64,000 nt of DNA from Chelativorans sp. AA-79 (GCF_029457495.1 NZ_CP120361.1:930001-994000), one strand, 5' to 3'; shown: positions 1 through 9,424, counted from the first letter of the stretch. Numbers and translations: made by a program. The notes: generated from the sequence alone by a model not told the origin.

Positions 1-1439
1 GCCTCGCCGCAGCTTGCGAAATCCAGATTGGTGCCACGAAACCCAAACACCACCCCGGTCGATGTGCCAAAGCGGATCGCGGTTGTGGAGGTCGGTGACG
101 CCTCGAGGTCGAAGCGAAAGTTCGCGATGACCGCATAAAAACCCTGCACGTCCGGGATATCACCCGCGTAAGGCAGAACGCGCACGGCGTAATTCGCTGC
201 GGCTGGCGTCTTCCAGGTAGTCTTCCGTTCCGCCATGATCTTCTGGTTTCGATCAAGCGTTATGTCGCCGGCAACAAAACCCGTCGAGGTATAGGGTATA
301 TAAGCAGTTCCAAGCACATTGAGCGCACCTTGAACGGCTGCGCTGTCCTCGGTTGAGCCGTCAAGCGTAGCCCCAAAGAAGCGAACACTTGGCAGCGCCC
401 AAAGACGCTCCCAATAAAATCCAGCCGTGTCGCTGACGACGTAGACGCCCTCCTGCGTATCGGTAACAGGCGGCGAGCCGGATTTGAGGATGAACGTGCC
501 CTCGCGGCCGTCCTCCTTGAGGAAGGCTGTCGAGAAAATCGCAGTGTTGAGCGCCTTCAGCTCCGTCCGATCCGCCACAGGCCAGACAATCGGGCCGTGA
601 TGATTGGCGCGGTCGAAAGCATCTGCTTCCACGCCGGTCGGATCATACACGCTCTTGAGCATGTCGCCTGTGCCGGGCCCGCTCGGACCAGGAGGGCCGC
701 GGAAATCCGTGGCGCTGGCGATGTTCGAGGTGAGTCCGGTCGGGCTGATATATCCAGTGGCCGTTGGCTTTGCCCCTTGACCTCCGACCCAGTCATAAAC
801 CTCCACGACACGCCTGTCGCCGTCGCTCGCGCTGCGCACCAAAGGCGACCACCCGCGCGGGCCGGTGATCATGCGGAACGTGCTGCCGACCTTATAGCCG
901 GCCATTAGCATCCCGGCCATCAGCGCGCCGATCCCGACAGAATTGCCCAGCGCATCCGTGACGATCAGCGGCGCATCGCCATTGAACTGGATGGTCGGCG
1001 CGTCTGCCGTGTTGTCCAGCAAGATCGGCACGGTGATCAGCGCCCCGCCATCCGCGGCCGGTATGGGCATCGACGTCGTTGCAATGATCGCATTCGCGGT
1101 GCCTGCGCCGGCATTGGCTGCGCGGATGAAACTGTAGGGCAGATCGCCGACGCGGAGCCACGATCCTCCACCAGACGCGCCCTGCTTCTGATAGATGCCG
1201 TTGTTGGGGCCAACGGGGTCGGCAATGACCCATGCTTCGGTCGGGAAGTCATAATCCAGATTGGCGTCCGCCTCGGCCTTGGTCTTGAAGATCAGGCCGC
1301 CACTCGCCTTGAAGGCGAAGATGGCGCGCTCGACTTCGGTGCCCCAGACCTGCGCATCGCGATTGACGACGGAGCGCTCGACGCCCCCGGCGTCCTGAGG
1401 CGCAAAGACTTCCTCTGCCGGCATTGTGAAGCCAGTCAT
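1..1439 (-). CDS. Tailspike / tail fibre, N-terminal part (cut by window edge)
   Basis: The minus-strand frame is open for 479 codons from the ATG at 1439 to the window edge, so the C-terminus is missing. Residues 1-245 form a head or anchor region; a collagen-like GPPGPSGPG stretch lies at 248-256. From about residue 350 the pattern VRFFGATLDGSTEDSAAVQG matches the start of pectate-lyase-fold (right-handed beta-helix) phage tailspikes. The role expected of that family is to bind, and often cleave, host surface polysaccharide. It is the most distal gene of the tail module, 36 bp after the tail tip gene, as expected for a receptor-binding protein. The catalytic residues, if any, would lie in the unseen part. 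Confidence 0.75.
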   Translation of the reverse strand, partial: MTGFTMPAEEVFAPQDAGGVERSVVNRDAQVWGTEVERAIFAFKASGGLIFKTKAEADANLDYDFPTEAWVIADPVGPNNGIYQKQGASGGGSWLRVGDLPYSFIRAANAGAGTANAIIATTSMPIPAADGGALITVPILLDNTADAPTIQFNGDAPLIVTDALGNSVGIGALMAGMLMAGYKVGSTFRMITGPRGWSPLVRSASDGDRRVVEVYDWVGGQGAKPTATGYISPTGLTSNIASATDFRGPPGPSGPGTGDMLKSVYDPTGVEADAFDRANHHGPIVWPVADRTELKALNTAIFSTAFLKEDGREGTFILKSGSPPVTDTQEGVYVVSDTAGFYWERLWALPSVRFFGATLDGSTEDSAAVQGALNVLGTAYIPYTSTGFVAGDITLDRNQKIMAERKTTWKTPAAANYAVRVLPYAGDIPDVQGFYAVIANFRFDLEASPTSTTAIRFGTSTGVVFGFRGTNLDFASCGE

Positions 1440-1475
1440 CAACGTCTCCAGATTTTCAGATGATTAAGGTCGGGA

Positions 1476-3680
1476 TCAGCCCGTGCCGGGAAGCTGGAAG
1501 CTGCCCGTGGCGTAAGTGCCGATCGTGCCGTTGCTGGTGTAGGAGGCCACGCGCCAATCGACCGTGGTGCTGCCCGATCCGCTAGGGCGCTGAAAGTTTC
1601 CTTGAACCTGCCGTGTCACAGCGGGCCGAACATCGTTGAGAGTCGCGAGCGTTTGCCAGCTTCCGCCACCCAAGCCGCCTGAGTTGTACTCCACCGTCAG
1701 CTTCACGGCGCGCAGTTCTGGCACCGTGATGCTCCACGTCGCCACGGCAGTCGGATCGCCGATCTGCACATCCACATTTGTCGACGGCGCTCCCGTTGGC
1801 GTGTTGTCCACGCCCATCGGATCGACCACGAGAGGATCGGAGAAATACCCCACCTCGTCGCCGTCGGCGTATCGCGCCCGGAATTCAGCCTTGATGCCGT
1901 TCAGGTTCGCCGTGACCCAGGCGTAAAAATTCGGGCCACCCTGATATTCCTCCATCGCCGCCCATTGGGTGGGGTTGGGGCCGGGATAGTAGCGATAGTT
2001 CGCTTCGGCCTCATCCGCGCCGGGCGCATCGGGAAAGCGGATGCGGGCCTCCCATGTGCCGTTGGGATATTGTACCTGAGCCCAACCATCCGGCACGGCA
2101 GGTGTCGGAATATCCGTCTCGTATTGCAGGTCGGGAGCAGGCTCAGGCGGAGGAGCCTCCATCGTCGGCGGGTCCCAGGGTTGGTCGATCAACGCCTGCG
2201 GCCAGACGACATAGGGGATATCGACCTGTCCCGCCGCATCGTCCACGCGGGGAGAGGCAAGGCGCGAGAGCATCATTTCCTCGGCGTCCTCGTCCTCGAT
2301 GGTGCCGTAGACGCGGCCCCATGCCGCGAGGCCGGCCATGTTGGTGCGGATCGAGCCGGCATCGGCCCGGGCCTGGAGGAAGAGCCTTCGCCCGATGCGC
2401 TGCGCCTGGCTGGACGAGGGACAGAAAGGCAGTTCGATATCGAACACCTTTTCGCCGTAGCGGTTGATCTCTTCCTGCACCCGTGCCCATGGCGCCGTGG
2501 CAAGGTTGATCTCGCCCATGTCGTAGCCGCGCTCGGGCGAATAGTACTTGATGCGGCAGAGATTGGGGCGCTCGACGGCCTCCGGTCCCGATTTCCAGTT
2601 CAGCTCGGTGATGTGCTTCGAACGGAACGTGATTTCGGAGAGGGGCACATCGTCGATCAGGCGAATTCGGATGAGGCCTTCATCGCTCATCACCACTTCA
2701 GTGCCCGTGCTGTCGAGCACCTGCTGCATGACTTCGCCGCGCTTGGATTCCGAAGGCCATATGCCCCAGCAGCGCGAGCGGGGCTCAGAGCCGTTCAGCG
2801 TAGCGATGAGTTGGTCCGCCCGGTCGGCTTCCGCGGCGATGAAATCCCAATCGAAATCGCTCGAGTGCAGGTCCGGGTAGCTGCGCATGATGTGGGCGGC
2901 ACCAAGGATGCCGTTGTCCTTCCATTTCCACGTCGTCCAGTCGTCCGGGTCCTGGCTCGGGTCGCGAGGGTCGTAGAGCGGGCCGACGCGGGCCGTCGCC
3001 ATCCCGTCCGGCGCGCCGCCCTGATAGAGCTTTTGGAAAAGCTTCTGGCTGCTTTCGTTGTTGAGGGATGGAACACGAAAGCGCATCAGGGACTGGAAGA
3101 TGCCCCGGCAGCGATGGGCTGGCGTCCATAGGTCCGGGAAGTCCGATATCAGTTCCGGCCATGCCGTCTCCGAGCCATCACCGAACTTCGACTTGATCGT
3201 CAGATAGGTGCCGCTCGCCCGCGCCCACGGCGGCGATGAGACGCTTCCATCGGGATCGACGGTGACGGACCTTCCCCCGACGAAATACTCCTCCACGGCG
3301 TCGATAGGCCCCTTGAGATGCCACATGAGCCGGGAGATGAAGGAGCCCTTGGTATTGCCGAAGGCCTTGAGGCCACCCACACGGACGCGGCCGACGCCCT
3401 GATATTCGGAAGTCTCCGATTCCTGGAACGTGTTCTTCAACTCGCCCGGGTCGATCTTCGGCGTCTGCTGCTGAGAGAGCGCGAGCTGCGCACCCAAGAC
3501 CGCGGAATAGGCCGCGACCTGCAATCCGGCATAGATCGCGGCTGGGCCAAGGACGGCACCCAAAGGGCCGGCGAACAACAGATAGGTCAGTGGCGTGAAA
3601 ATCGGGTCGGCATGGGCGTGCGCCGTCAATGCCAGCCACGACACGCAGCCGGCGAGGATCGCCTTCAGCAATTTGGTCAT
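1476..3680 (-). CDS. Tail tip / host-specificity protein (J-like)
   Basis: 734 residues. The start is the ATG at 3680, which overlaps the stop of the preceding peptidase-like gene (ATGA). The first 25 residues resemble a signal or membrane segment (LLKAILAGCVSWLALTAHA), unusual for a virion protein. The middle (ELNWKSGPEAVERPNLCRIKYYSPERGY region) resembles the central tail-hub domain of lambda-J and gene-transfer-agent host-specificity proteins. The C-terminal third is Gly/Pro/Thr-rich with fibronectin-III-like spacing. Position between a Cys-peptidase-like gene and the tailspike matches the L/K/J order of lambdoid tail tips. Inferred role: central tail-tip hub that carries the spike. Confidence 0.75.
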   Translation of the reverse strand: MTKLLKAILAGCVSWLALTAHAHADPIFTPLTYLLFAGPLGAVLGPAAIYAGLQVAAYSAVLGAQLALSQQQTPKIDPGELKNTFQESETSEYQGVGRVRVGGLKAFGNTKGSFISRLMWHLKGPIDAVEEYFVGGRSVTVDPDGSVSSPPWARASGTYLTIKSKFGDGSETAWPELISDFPDLWTPAHRCRGIFQSLMRFRVPSLNNESSQKLFQKLYQGGAPDGMATARVGPLYDPRDPSQDPDDWTTWKWKDNGILGAAHIMRSYPDLHSSDFDWDFIAAEADRADQLIATLNGSEPRSRCWGIWPSESKRGEVMQQVLDSTGTEVVMSDEGLIRIRLIDDVPLSEITFRSKHITELNWKSGPEAVERPNLCRIKYYSPERGYDMGEINLATAPWARVQEEINRYGEKVFDIELPFCPSSSQAQRIGRRLFLQARADAGSIRTNMAGLAAWGRVYGTIEDEDAEEMMLSRLASPRVDDAAGQVDIPYVVWPQALIDQPWDPPTMEAPPPEPAPDLQYETDIPTPAVPDGWAQVQYPNGTWEARIRFPDAPGADEAEANYRYYPGPNPTQWAAMEEYQGGPNFYAWVTANLNGIKAEFRARYADGDEVGYFSDPLVVDPMGVDNTPTGAPSTNVDVQIGDPTAVATWSITVPELRAVKLTVEYNSGGLGGGSWQTLATLNDVRPAVTRQVQGNFQRPSGSGSTTVDWRVASYTSNGTIGTYATGSFQLPGTG

Positions 3681-4081
3681 GCTATGGCCCAGACCTTCAC
3701 GAAAGAGCGCGGCGCGATCCAGAAGAACCCGCCATGTGCCTTGCGCCATGCGCAGATGCCGCCGGCAGCGCAGATCACTCCGACCTGGCCCATGAGGCGC
3801 GTATCAATGACCGCGATGTCGCCGAGCTCCGGCGTGCCGCCGAAACGCTCGCGGACCGGGGTATCGGCAAGCGCCCAGTCCCAGAGATCGACGAGGCTGC
3901 CATGCCTCTTGATGATGGCGTGCCCCTCCTCGCGTGTGGCATACGGCTCGGTGCGAACCTTGATCCCGTTCTCGGCGAGCCAGAGGCCGGCCGATGAGGT
4001 GCAGTCGTCAACGCCCCAGGCGATGGGCTTGCCCTCGAAGCGCTGGAGGAAGGCGAGGAGCTTCGCGCCCATTTCGTCCAT
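3677..4081 (-). CDS. Tail-assembly NlpC/P60-like cysteine peptidase homologue (DUF6950-like)
   Basis: 134 residues. WGVDDCTSSAG (Cys27) has the form of the nucleophile region of small NlpC/P60-like tail proteins, and a GDIAVI strand precedes the region where the His is usually found; I do not see a clear catalytic His. It sits exactly where lambda gpK sits, between the DUF2163-like protein and the tail tip hub. Known members cut peptidoglycan or assist tail-tip assembly. Here the peptidase activity is uncertain, and a structural role is possible. It overlaps the next gene by 4 bp. Confidence 0.65.
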   Translation of the reverse strand: MDEMGAKLLAFLQRFEGKPIAWGVDDCTSSAGLWLAENGIKVRTEPYATREEGHAIIKRHGSLVDLWDWALADTPVRERFGGTPELGDIAVIDTRLMGQVGVICAAGGICAWRKAHGGFFWIAPRSFVKVWAIA

Positions 4082-4093
4082 GGTCAGCAGCCC

Positions 4094-4669
4094 TCAGGTG
4101 TTGAAGATCTCGGTCACTTCCACGCCGATGAACTGGCCGCCCTTGTCGCCGGGATAGCGTCGCTCCTGGTCAGAGGCGTTCCATCGTCCCCCGAAAGGAT
4201 AGTTCTGGCTCTGCCAGATGCTCTCGATCGTGAAGGACGCGTTGCGGAGGCCTATGCCGGCGCGGGTGAGTTCGGGCGCGGAGACCTTGCCTGGAAAAAG
4301 CTTCTTCAGGTTCACGTCGATCTCGCCCGTCTCCGGATCGAATGCGGCCCAATAGAGATCGCAGCGGCGCCCTTCGATCTCGCGCGCCGTCTGCTTGATC
4401 TCCTTCCACGACTGAGCGCTGACGCCGCCGAGCGTGATCACGACGGACGGGGCTTGGCCGAAGCGCGGGTCCTCGACGGCCGTGACGCTCACGAGCTGAC
4501 CGCCGAGCGGATCGGTGACGCCGAGCCATTCGCGCTCCCCCACGGTGATCCGGCCCACTCCGTTGTGAGCGCGCTTCAAGCCGGAGGGAAGGTCGATCTC
4601 GGCAAACCACAAACGTGCGACGTGGGGACCGGAGAGCCGGTCGAAATCGTCTTCGGTGAAGATGGACAT
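4094..4669 (-). CDS. Tail tip protein, DUF2163 / lambda gpL-like
   Basis: 191 residues of regular beta-strand pattern (RLWFAEIDLPSG, SVVITLGGVS, CDLYWAAFDPETG) ending in a short C-terminal FIGVEVTEIFNT. Length, composition and position (between the large lectin-like tail protein block and the Cys-peptidase-like gene) fit the DUF2163 family of baseplate hub proteins found in gene transfer agents and siphoviruses. No Cys pair for an iron-sulphur cluster like that of lambda gpL is evident. Family assignment rests on pattern and context only. Confidence 0.6.
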   Translation of the reverse strand: MSIFTEDDFDRLSGPHVARLWFAEIDLPSGLKRAHNGVGRITVGEREWLGVTDPLGGQLVSVTAVEDPRFGQAPSVVITLGGVSAQSWKEIKQTAREIEGRRCDLYWAAFDPETGEIDVNLKKLFPGKVSAPELTRAGIGLRNASFTIESIWQSQNYPFGGRWNASDQERRYPGDKGGQFIGVEVTEIFNT

Positions 4670-4672
4670 TGG

Positions 4673-4936
4673 TTAAGCGAAGGGACGCGTGCACTTTAGG
4701 TTCAACTTGCGCGCAAATGCGGCTGGATCAGAGCCGATCTCGCCCTTCCATCTCACAACATCCGCCTCCGAACAGGAAAAATGAGCGCGCACCTCAAGGC
4801 TGCCGCGTTCATCGAAGCCGATTTCGACCCAGAAAGGGCGCATCTCACTGGATGCCCGGGCCAAGGAAGGCTTAGGAGCAGCAACGGCAGCAACCGGCGC
4901 AAGGCCAAGCGCCGCGAGAAAGCCTCTGCGGTTCAT
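4673..4936 (-). CDS. Small exported protein with twin-arginine signal
   Basis: 87 residues beginning MNRRGFLAALGLAPVAAVAA: an RR motif, a hydrophobic core and an Ala-rich cleavage region, a typical short Tat signal. The mature part is about 60 residues with two cysteines (CSEADV, LKCTRPF). I recognise no family. It lies in the tail-tip operon with 3 bp to the next gene, so it is co-transcribed with virion genes, yet its signal sends it to the periplasm. It could alter the envelope of the lysogen or of the infected cell. Confidence 0.6.
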   Translation of the reverse strand: MNRRGFLAALGLAPVAAVAAPKPSLARASSEMRPFWVEIGFDERGSLEVRAHFSCSEADVVRWKGEIGSDPAAFARKLNLKCTRPFA

Positions 4937-4960
4937 CTTTGTATCCTATCTTGGGTGAGT

Positions 4961-5263
4961 TCAGGCCCAGACGCGGATCGGCGTCGAGGGCGAAACCTTG
5001 AATGAATCGGGCACCTGCGCCGCGATCTCGTCCGTGCAGCGCAGGTTGACGTGGAAGCGCTCGTCGAGCACCGGAGGCGTGATCTCCGTGCCATCCTCGT
5101 CATATTCACCGGGCGTGATCACAACCGGGCCGATGATGTCGAGCGAGAAACCCTCGCCGGAGGTGAGCCATATGCGTTCGCCGTTTTCGTCCTCGCCGCG
5201 CAGGAATGGGCAAGCCGAAGCGAGTGCGCCCGCATTGCCGGCGCGGAGATGAAGGTCGATCAC
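4961..5263 (-). CDS. Small tail-tip operon protein
   Basis: 100 residues when started at the GTG at 5263, which overlaps the previous stop (GTGA). A longer reading would overlap the upstream gene by about 70 bp and has an Arg/Ser-rich, unlikely N-terminus. The protein is acidic and predicted mostly beta (FSLDIIGPVVITPGEY, FHVNLRCTDEIAAQV). No family recognised. Position between the large tail protein and the Tat-signal protein suggests a minor tail or assembly role. Confidence 0.65.
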   Translation of the reverse strand: MIDLHLRAGNAGALASACPFLRGEDENGERIWLTSGEGFSLDIIGPVVITPGEYDEDGTEITPPVLDERFHVNLRCTDEIAAQVPDSFKVSPSTPIRVWA

Positions 5264-7260
5264 GCTGTCATCTCCTGAAGTTCGGCATCCGAGAGACGCA
5301 CGGGACGGTGCACGACGCGCTTGATGTAGCACCCCGCGATGAAGGATGCGCCCTGCGCAAGGGAGCCGATCGAGAGGAGGGAAAGACCGGACTGTGCTTG
5401 TGAGAGCGCGGTGGACTGCACAGGGGAACCGTTCATCGCAAAGGCAAGTTGGTCATCGCCCCACCCGATCGCCATCCTTTTCTGGCCGGATGCATAAGGC
5501 AGCGTTGGCGTAAAAGCGCCGGCTGCACGGCCGCCAACCTGGCCAACTGAGTAGAGGCCCACGCCGAAATAGCTGCTCGTTGCCGAACCGGGTGTAACTC
5601 CGCCGTAATAGCGGAATCCAGAGGTCGGGAAGGCCTGATGATCTTCGGCCTCGATCAAGAGCGTGCCGGCGCTGTCCGAAAAGAGAATATCGCTGAGCTG
5701 TTTGGTAATAAGATCCGGGGCGCGGGTGACCTGAGACGCAGTGGTGACGATGTAAGAGGATGGCCAACCCCCTCCGATCGCAATATGATACCCCCAATAC
5801 TGGTGCTGATCCCCCGCACCACCGACATTGTTGGCGAGCAGGACAATCGCCAATGTGGAGTCTATCGGCGTGATGTCCATCCAGAAACGATATATGCCGT
5901 TCCCGATCGGGATAGCGCCATAGTCGTTGAGCGTGATATTGCCGTTGGTGCCGGGCGCACCGACGATTTGCCCAGTGGAGAAATCAAAGGAAAACTCGGC
6001 GTTACCCGTCAGAGTGCCGCCAAGTGTAACCCACCATCGCGTAATATCGACATTGCCACGCTTTGCGAACACGGAGGCCGTAAAACGGCTCGTGCCTGTC
6101 GGCAGCGTGACGCCCTGCCTTCGATCAGACGCGTTTGAATCCTTCGTTATTCGCCAGAATGTCTGACCGGCGAGAGGAGCCGGGTCGCCTGGCTCAATAG
6201 TGGAAGCGCCTCCTTCTCCCCATGTCCATGGTGCGACGGAGAGATCACCTGACCGAAGCGCTAAGTTTGTTTCCTGCCTCTCGATCAGTGCCCCCAAAGG
6301 CCCACCCGTCGCCGGATCATGGTCCAGCCGCAGCACATTGGGTGCCGCGATCTGCATCACGCCGTTTGCGTCGAAATAGGTCGCCGTCGAGTTGCGGGCC
6401 GTGGTGACTGCCCCCGTCACCGGCCCCTCGTAATCGTTCTCCGGATTGGCGTCATCTTCGACCTGCGCCCAGTCGTCCACGAAGTTCAGGACCATCAGGC
6501 CGAACGGCTCGGGCTGCGGCGAGAGCACCGACGACGTTGGGACGGACTCGTCGTTGAAATAGTCCCTCACGTCATAGTCGAAGACCTCGACCAGGGTGGC
6601 GGAGCCCCCCCGGATGAAGTCGGGATCGCGGTTCTTCGTCAACCCATCCTCGCTCTCAAGGCGCATGGCGATCGTCGGTTGAAGCGTTGCGAAGTCGTTG
6701 GGCGTGATGGCCTTCCGCAGAGAGGGCCAGATGCGATACATGCCGTTGCCGAAGACCTGCGTCACTTCGTACACGCCGAAATGGAACGGCATGAACCCGA
6801 ACTGATCGCCGATGCCGAGCGCGTGGCCCCAGAACGCGTCGGAGAGCTCGACCACGGTTGCGCCGAGATCGGCAGGAGCGGCGACTTTCACAAGTGGGTA
6901 GGACGGCTTCCACCGTTTGCCGTTGGCCCACGGCATGCCGTTGGACCAATACTGGTTACGGATCGGCGAGATGACGCCGGCTTGCTGCAGGCTCATCACG
7001 TCGCCGTCGAGCCATGGGACGCGCGTGGCGTTTGCCCCGCCATGAAGCGACGTGAGCCAGCCCCGGAAGCGGCGCGCCGCTTGGCCACGAATCTCGCCGA
7101 AGGAAAACCGGACACGCAGCGCGCCGAAAGGCGAACCGAAGGTCTGCGTGAAGTTCCCGATGGATTCGGTCGAGCCGGAGCCGACCGCCCTCGGCCCTGA
7201 CAGGAACTCCATGTTCGTGACGCCGATTCCCAGCGGCCACGAAACCAGTCGCCGTGCCAT
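5260..7260 (-). CDS. Large tail protein with C-terminal lectin-like domains
   Basis: 666 residues. The first ~240 residues (MEFLSGPRAV, RFSFGEIRGQAARRFRGWLT) form a distal-tail-like region that resembles long Dit-type or fibre-base proteins. From about residue 330 the sequence (NLALRSGDLSVAPWTW, ASVFAKRGNVDITRWW) matches carbohydrate-binding, concanavalin-like beta-sandwich modules found in phage adhesins. It directly follows the tape measure gene, where the distal tail protein is expected, so it probably forms the tail-end ring and bears an accessory sugar-binding face. Its ATG overlaps the tape-measure stop by 1 bp (TGATG). Confidence 0.7.
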   Translation of the reverse strand: MARRLVSWPLGIGVTNMEFLSGPRAVGSGSTESIGNFTQTFGSPFGALRVRFSFGEIRGQAARRFRGWLTSLHGGANATRVPWLDGDVMSLQQAGVISPIRNQYWSNGMPWANGKRWKPSYPLVKVAAPADLGATVVELSDAFWGHALGIGDQFGFMPFHFGVYEVTQVFGNGMYRIWPSLRKAITPNDFATLQPTIAMRLESEDGLTKNRDPDFIRGGSATLVEVFDYDVRDYFNDESVPTSSVLSPQPEPFGLMVLNFVDDWAQVEDDANPENDYEGPVTGAVTTARNSTATYFDANGVMQIAAPNVLRLDHDPATGGPLGALIERQETNLALRSGDLSVAPWTWGEGGASTIEPGDPAPLAGQTFWRITKDSNASDRRQGVTLPTGTSRFTASVFAKRGNVDITRWWVTLGGTLTGNAEFSFDFSTGQIVGAPGTNGNITLNDYGAIPIGNGIYRFWMDITPIDSTLAIVLLANNVGGAGDQHQYWGYHIAIGGGWPSSYIVTTASQVTRAPDLITKQLSDILFSDSAGTLLIEAEDHQAFPTSGFRYYGGVTPGSATSSYFGVGLYSVGQVGGRAAGAFTPTLPYASGQKRMAIGWGDDQLAFAMNGSPVQSTALSQAQSGLSLLSIGSLAQGASFIAGCYIKRVVHRPVRLSDAELQEMTA

Positions 7261-8999
7261 CAGGCCCTCACCTTGCGAGTGTTGCGGTCATTGGTGCGCT
7301 TGTCGATCATCTTCGGAAGCTGCTTCATCAATTCGCGGTCGCGCTCGTCGAGAATGCGCTTGAGATCGTCGCGCTGCTGATCGTTCGCATCGCCCTGGAT
7401 GATGATCTGGGAACCCCCGATCACGATGCTGGTCGGGCCGCTTCCACCGGCGGCGACGACGCCGAGCTTCCCATCGGAGCCCCGACGAAGCGGCATGATT
7501 GCCTCCGGCCCAGCCTCGCCCATCAGCCCGGCACCGTTGGCCATGGGAAAGAGCGTCGGGCGCGAAACCACACCGCCGCGCGCGAAGGGAACGACGTTTC
7601 CGCCGATGAAGGCGCCACCATCGCGGAAGCCGAAGAAGGCCCCGAGCAAGCCCTGCAGAAAGCCGCCCCCGAACAGCCCTTTGCCGCCTTGCGCGATGTT
7701 CAACTGATTGAAATATTTGAGGATGGACTGGAACGCCTGCGTCAACGCGTCCTTCCATTCCATGGTGCCGTCGACCAGTCCGCGCAGGATGCCGCCGAAG
7801 TCCTTGCCGAGTGCTTCCTTGGCGCTCTCGATCTGCTTGGCGATTTCCTCCCACGGCTTCTTGTTGTCGTTGGCCGCGTCCTTCATCGCCTTACCGGCAC
7901 CTTTGGCCGCTTCCTCCGTATCCTTCAAGGCATTGGCGATTGCCTTTTGCTCGACCGCATCGAAGAACCGGCCCAAATAATCGGTGCTCATGATGTCGGA
8001 GACAGCGCCGTTGCGAGAAGCTATGCGGTCATCGATGCGGGCCTGGGCGGCCTCGCCACCGATATCCACGCGGCCCACCTTGAACGACATCGGAGCGGGA
8101 GCGAGGGGAACCTTGAAGCCCTCGGGCAGCATGCCATTTATGTCGGTGAGTAGGCCGTTGATGGCGACGAGCGCTTCTCGCACCATCTGCTCAATTGCGC
8201 TCAGAAAACCGTTGGCCGCAGCCTCGCCGGCGACGACGAACACATCCGGCAGGTTCATCACGCCTGCCTTGATGAGCTCGAACGAGCCGAGCACCAGGCG
8301 CACGAGATTGTTGGCCGTCTCCTTGGTGGTCGACACAACAATGTCCCATGCCGATGCGAACCAAGGGGCAATGGCGTCGATCGCCGGCTTCAGCATGTTG
8401 TAGAACGCGTCCCGCACGACCTGCACCACGGCAAGCGCCGTATCGCCCCACGTCACTGTGACGGAGGAGTTTTCATTGATGGCCGAGGTCATGCCGCCGA
8501 TGGCGAGCGCTGCGGCGCCTGCCACAGCGGCAATCGGCGCGAGGCGCAGTGCGAAGCGGCCGGCCATCGAAGCGGCCTCACGGAAGGCGCGGGCCGCGCC
8601 GCCCTCCTCAGGGCCGTAGATCTGCGCGATCTGCGCGCCCTGGTTGGCGAAGTTCAACATAGCGAACATCGGCGACTGGAACGCCAGAGGAATACCTTGC
8701 GCGATGTCGATGAGCTGGAACTGGATGTTCCGCATCTGGAAGCTCGCGGCCCGGGCACCGCGTTCCATCCCTTGCAGGGCAATGGCATTCTGCTGCCCGG
8801 CGCCAGTCATGCGCTTGATGGCGGTGGTGGCCTGGTCGGCTGCATTGCCAAGCTGGCGCGTGGCACGATCTGTGGACTGCAGGCTGCGCGAGGCCTGCTG
8901 GTCGAAACGGGTCGCCTCCTGCTTTGCCTCTGAAAGCCCCTGTTCGAAAAGAGTGAGATCGGCCTTGACCTGGACCGCTACCGAGCCAGCAATATCCAT
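7260..8999 (-). CDS. Tail tape measure protein
   Basis: 579 residues. The N-terminus is a long coiled-coil region (SEAKQEATRFDQQASRSLQS), followed by a hydrophobic Ala/Gly segment near residues 145-170 (LAPIAAVAGAAALAIGG). The C-terminal part has the hallmark FRDGGAFIGGNVVPFARGG and GLMGEAGPEAIMPL motifs of lambdoid tape measure proteins. It sets tail length: at about 0.15 nm per residue one would expect a tail of roughly 85-90 nm (inference). It follows the chaperone pair, as in other siphoviruses. Confidence 0.93.
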   Translation of the reverse strand: MDIAGSVAVQVKADLTLFEQGLSEAKQEATRFDQQASRSLQSTDRATRQLGNAADQATTAIKRMTGAGQQNAIALQGMERGARAASFQMRNIQFQLIDIAQGIPLAFQSPMFAMLNFANQGAQIAQIYGPEEGGAARAFREAASMAGRFALRLAPIAAVAGAAALAIGGMTSAINENSSVTVTWGDTALAVVQVVRDAFYNMLKPAIDAIAPWFASAWDIVVSTTKETANNLVRLVLGSFELIKAGVMNLPDVFVVAGEAAANGFLSAIEQMVREALVAINGLLTDINGMLPEGFKVPLAPAPMSFKVGRVDIGGEAAQARIDDRIASRNGAVSDIMSTDYLGRFFDAVEQKAIANALKDTEEAAKGAGKAMKDAANDNKKPWEEIAKQIESAKEALGKDFGGILRGLVDGTMEWKDALTQAFQSILKYFNQLNIAQGGKGLFGGGFLQGLLGAFFGFRDGGAFIGGNVVPFARGGVVSRPTLFPMANGAGLMGEAGPEAIMPLRRGSDGKLGVVAAGGSGPTSIVIGGSQIIIQGDANDQQRDDLKRILDERDRELMKQLPKMIDKRTNDRNTRKVRA

Positions 9000-9064
9000 G
9001 GCCTTTACCCCTGAGTAGGAAGCGCGCTATCGTCCCCGCGCGGTGCAGAGCGGGAGAGACTTCA

Positions 9065-9424
9065 GTGCGAGGGTTGATGTTTGCGGGCGCCCTGATCTGC
9101 GCCCAATACGCGAGCGCTGCGCAATCCGATTTCAGCGAACAAGCCGCCCGATGCTGGAACCTCCCTTCGACACTGGCCGAAGTGGCTTTCGTGGCGGAGT
9201 TCGATGTCGCTCTGGATGGAAGCGGAATTGTTCAGGATATCGCCGTCATATCCTTCTCGCCTTCAGGCGAGGAATTCAAGAAAGCGATACTTTCAGCTTC
9301 TCACGCCATCGAGCTCTGCGCACCCTATGACGTGGAAGAGCCAAGCGTCGTGCGGTTCAGAATGGAATCGGCTTCCTTGTTCGAAGGTGCCACGATCGAT
9401 CCATTCGAGCCCCTCGACCGCTAA
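9065..9424 (+). CDS. Exported protein, TonB/TolA C-terminal-like (moron)
   Basis: 119 residues on the strand opposite the tail operon, filling the 420 bp gap between the tape measure gene and the chaperone gene. The GTG start at 9065 has a GGGAGAG ribosome site 6 nt upstream. Residues 1-19 form a signal peptide (MRGLMFAGALICAQYASA). The rest (AEFDVALDGSGIVQDIAVI, FKKAILSASHAIELCAPY) follows the pattern of TonB/TolA C-terminal domains. It overlaps the 3' end of the convergent gene by 4 bp. A separately transcribed envelope gene inside a virion operon is a typical moron. Function is inferred only. Confidence 0.65.
   Translation: MRGLMFAGALICAQYASAAQSDFSEQAARCWNLPSTLAEVAFVAEFDVALDGSGIVQDIAVISFSPSGEEFKKAILSASHAIELCAPYDVEEPSVVRFRMESASLFEGATIDPFEPLDR

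Noticed and set aside
1965..3131. Plus-strand frame of 388 codons opposite the tail tip gene
   Set aside because: Antisense shadow; the minus-strand gene has clear family features and operon context.
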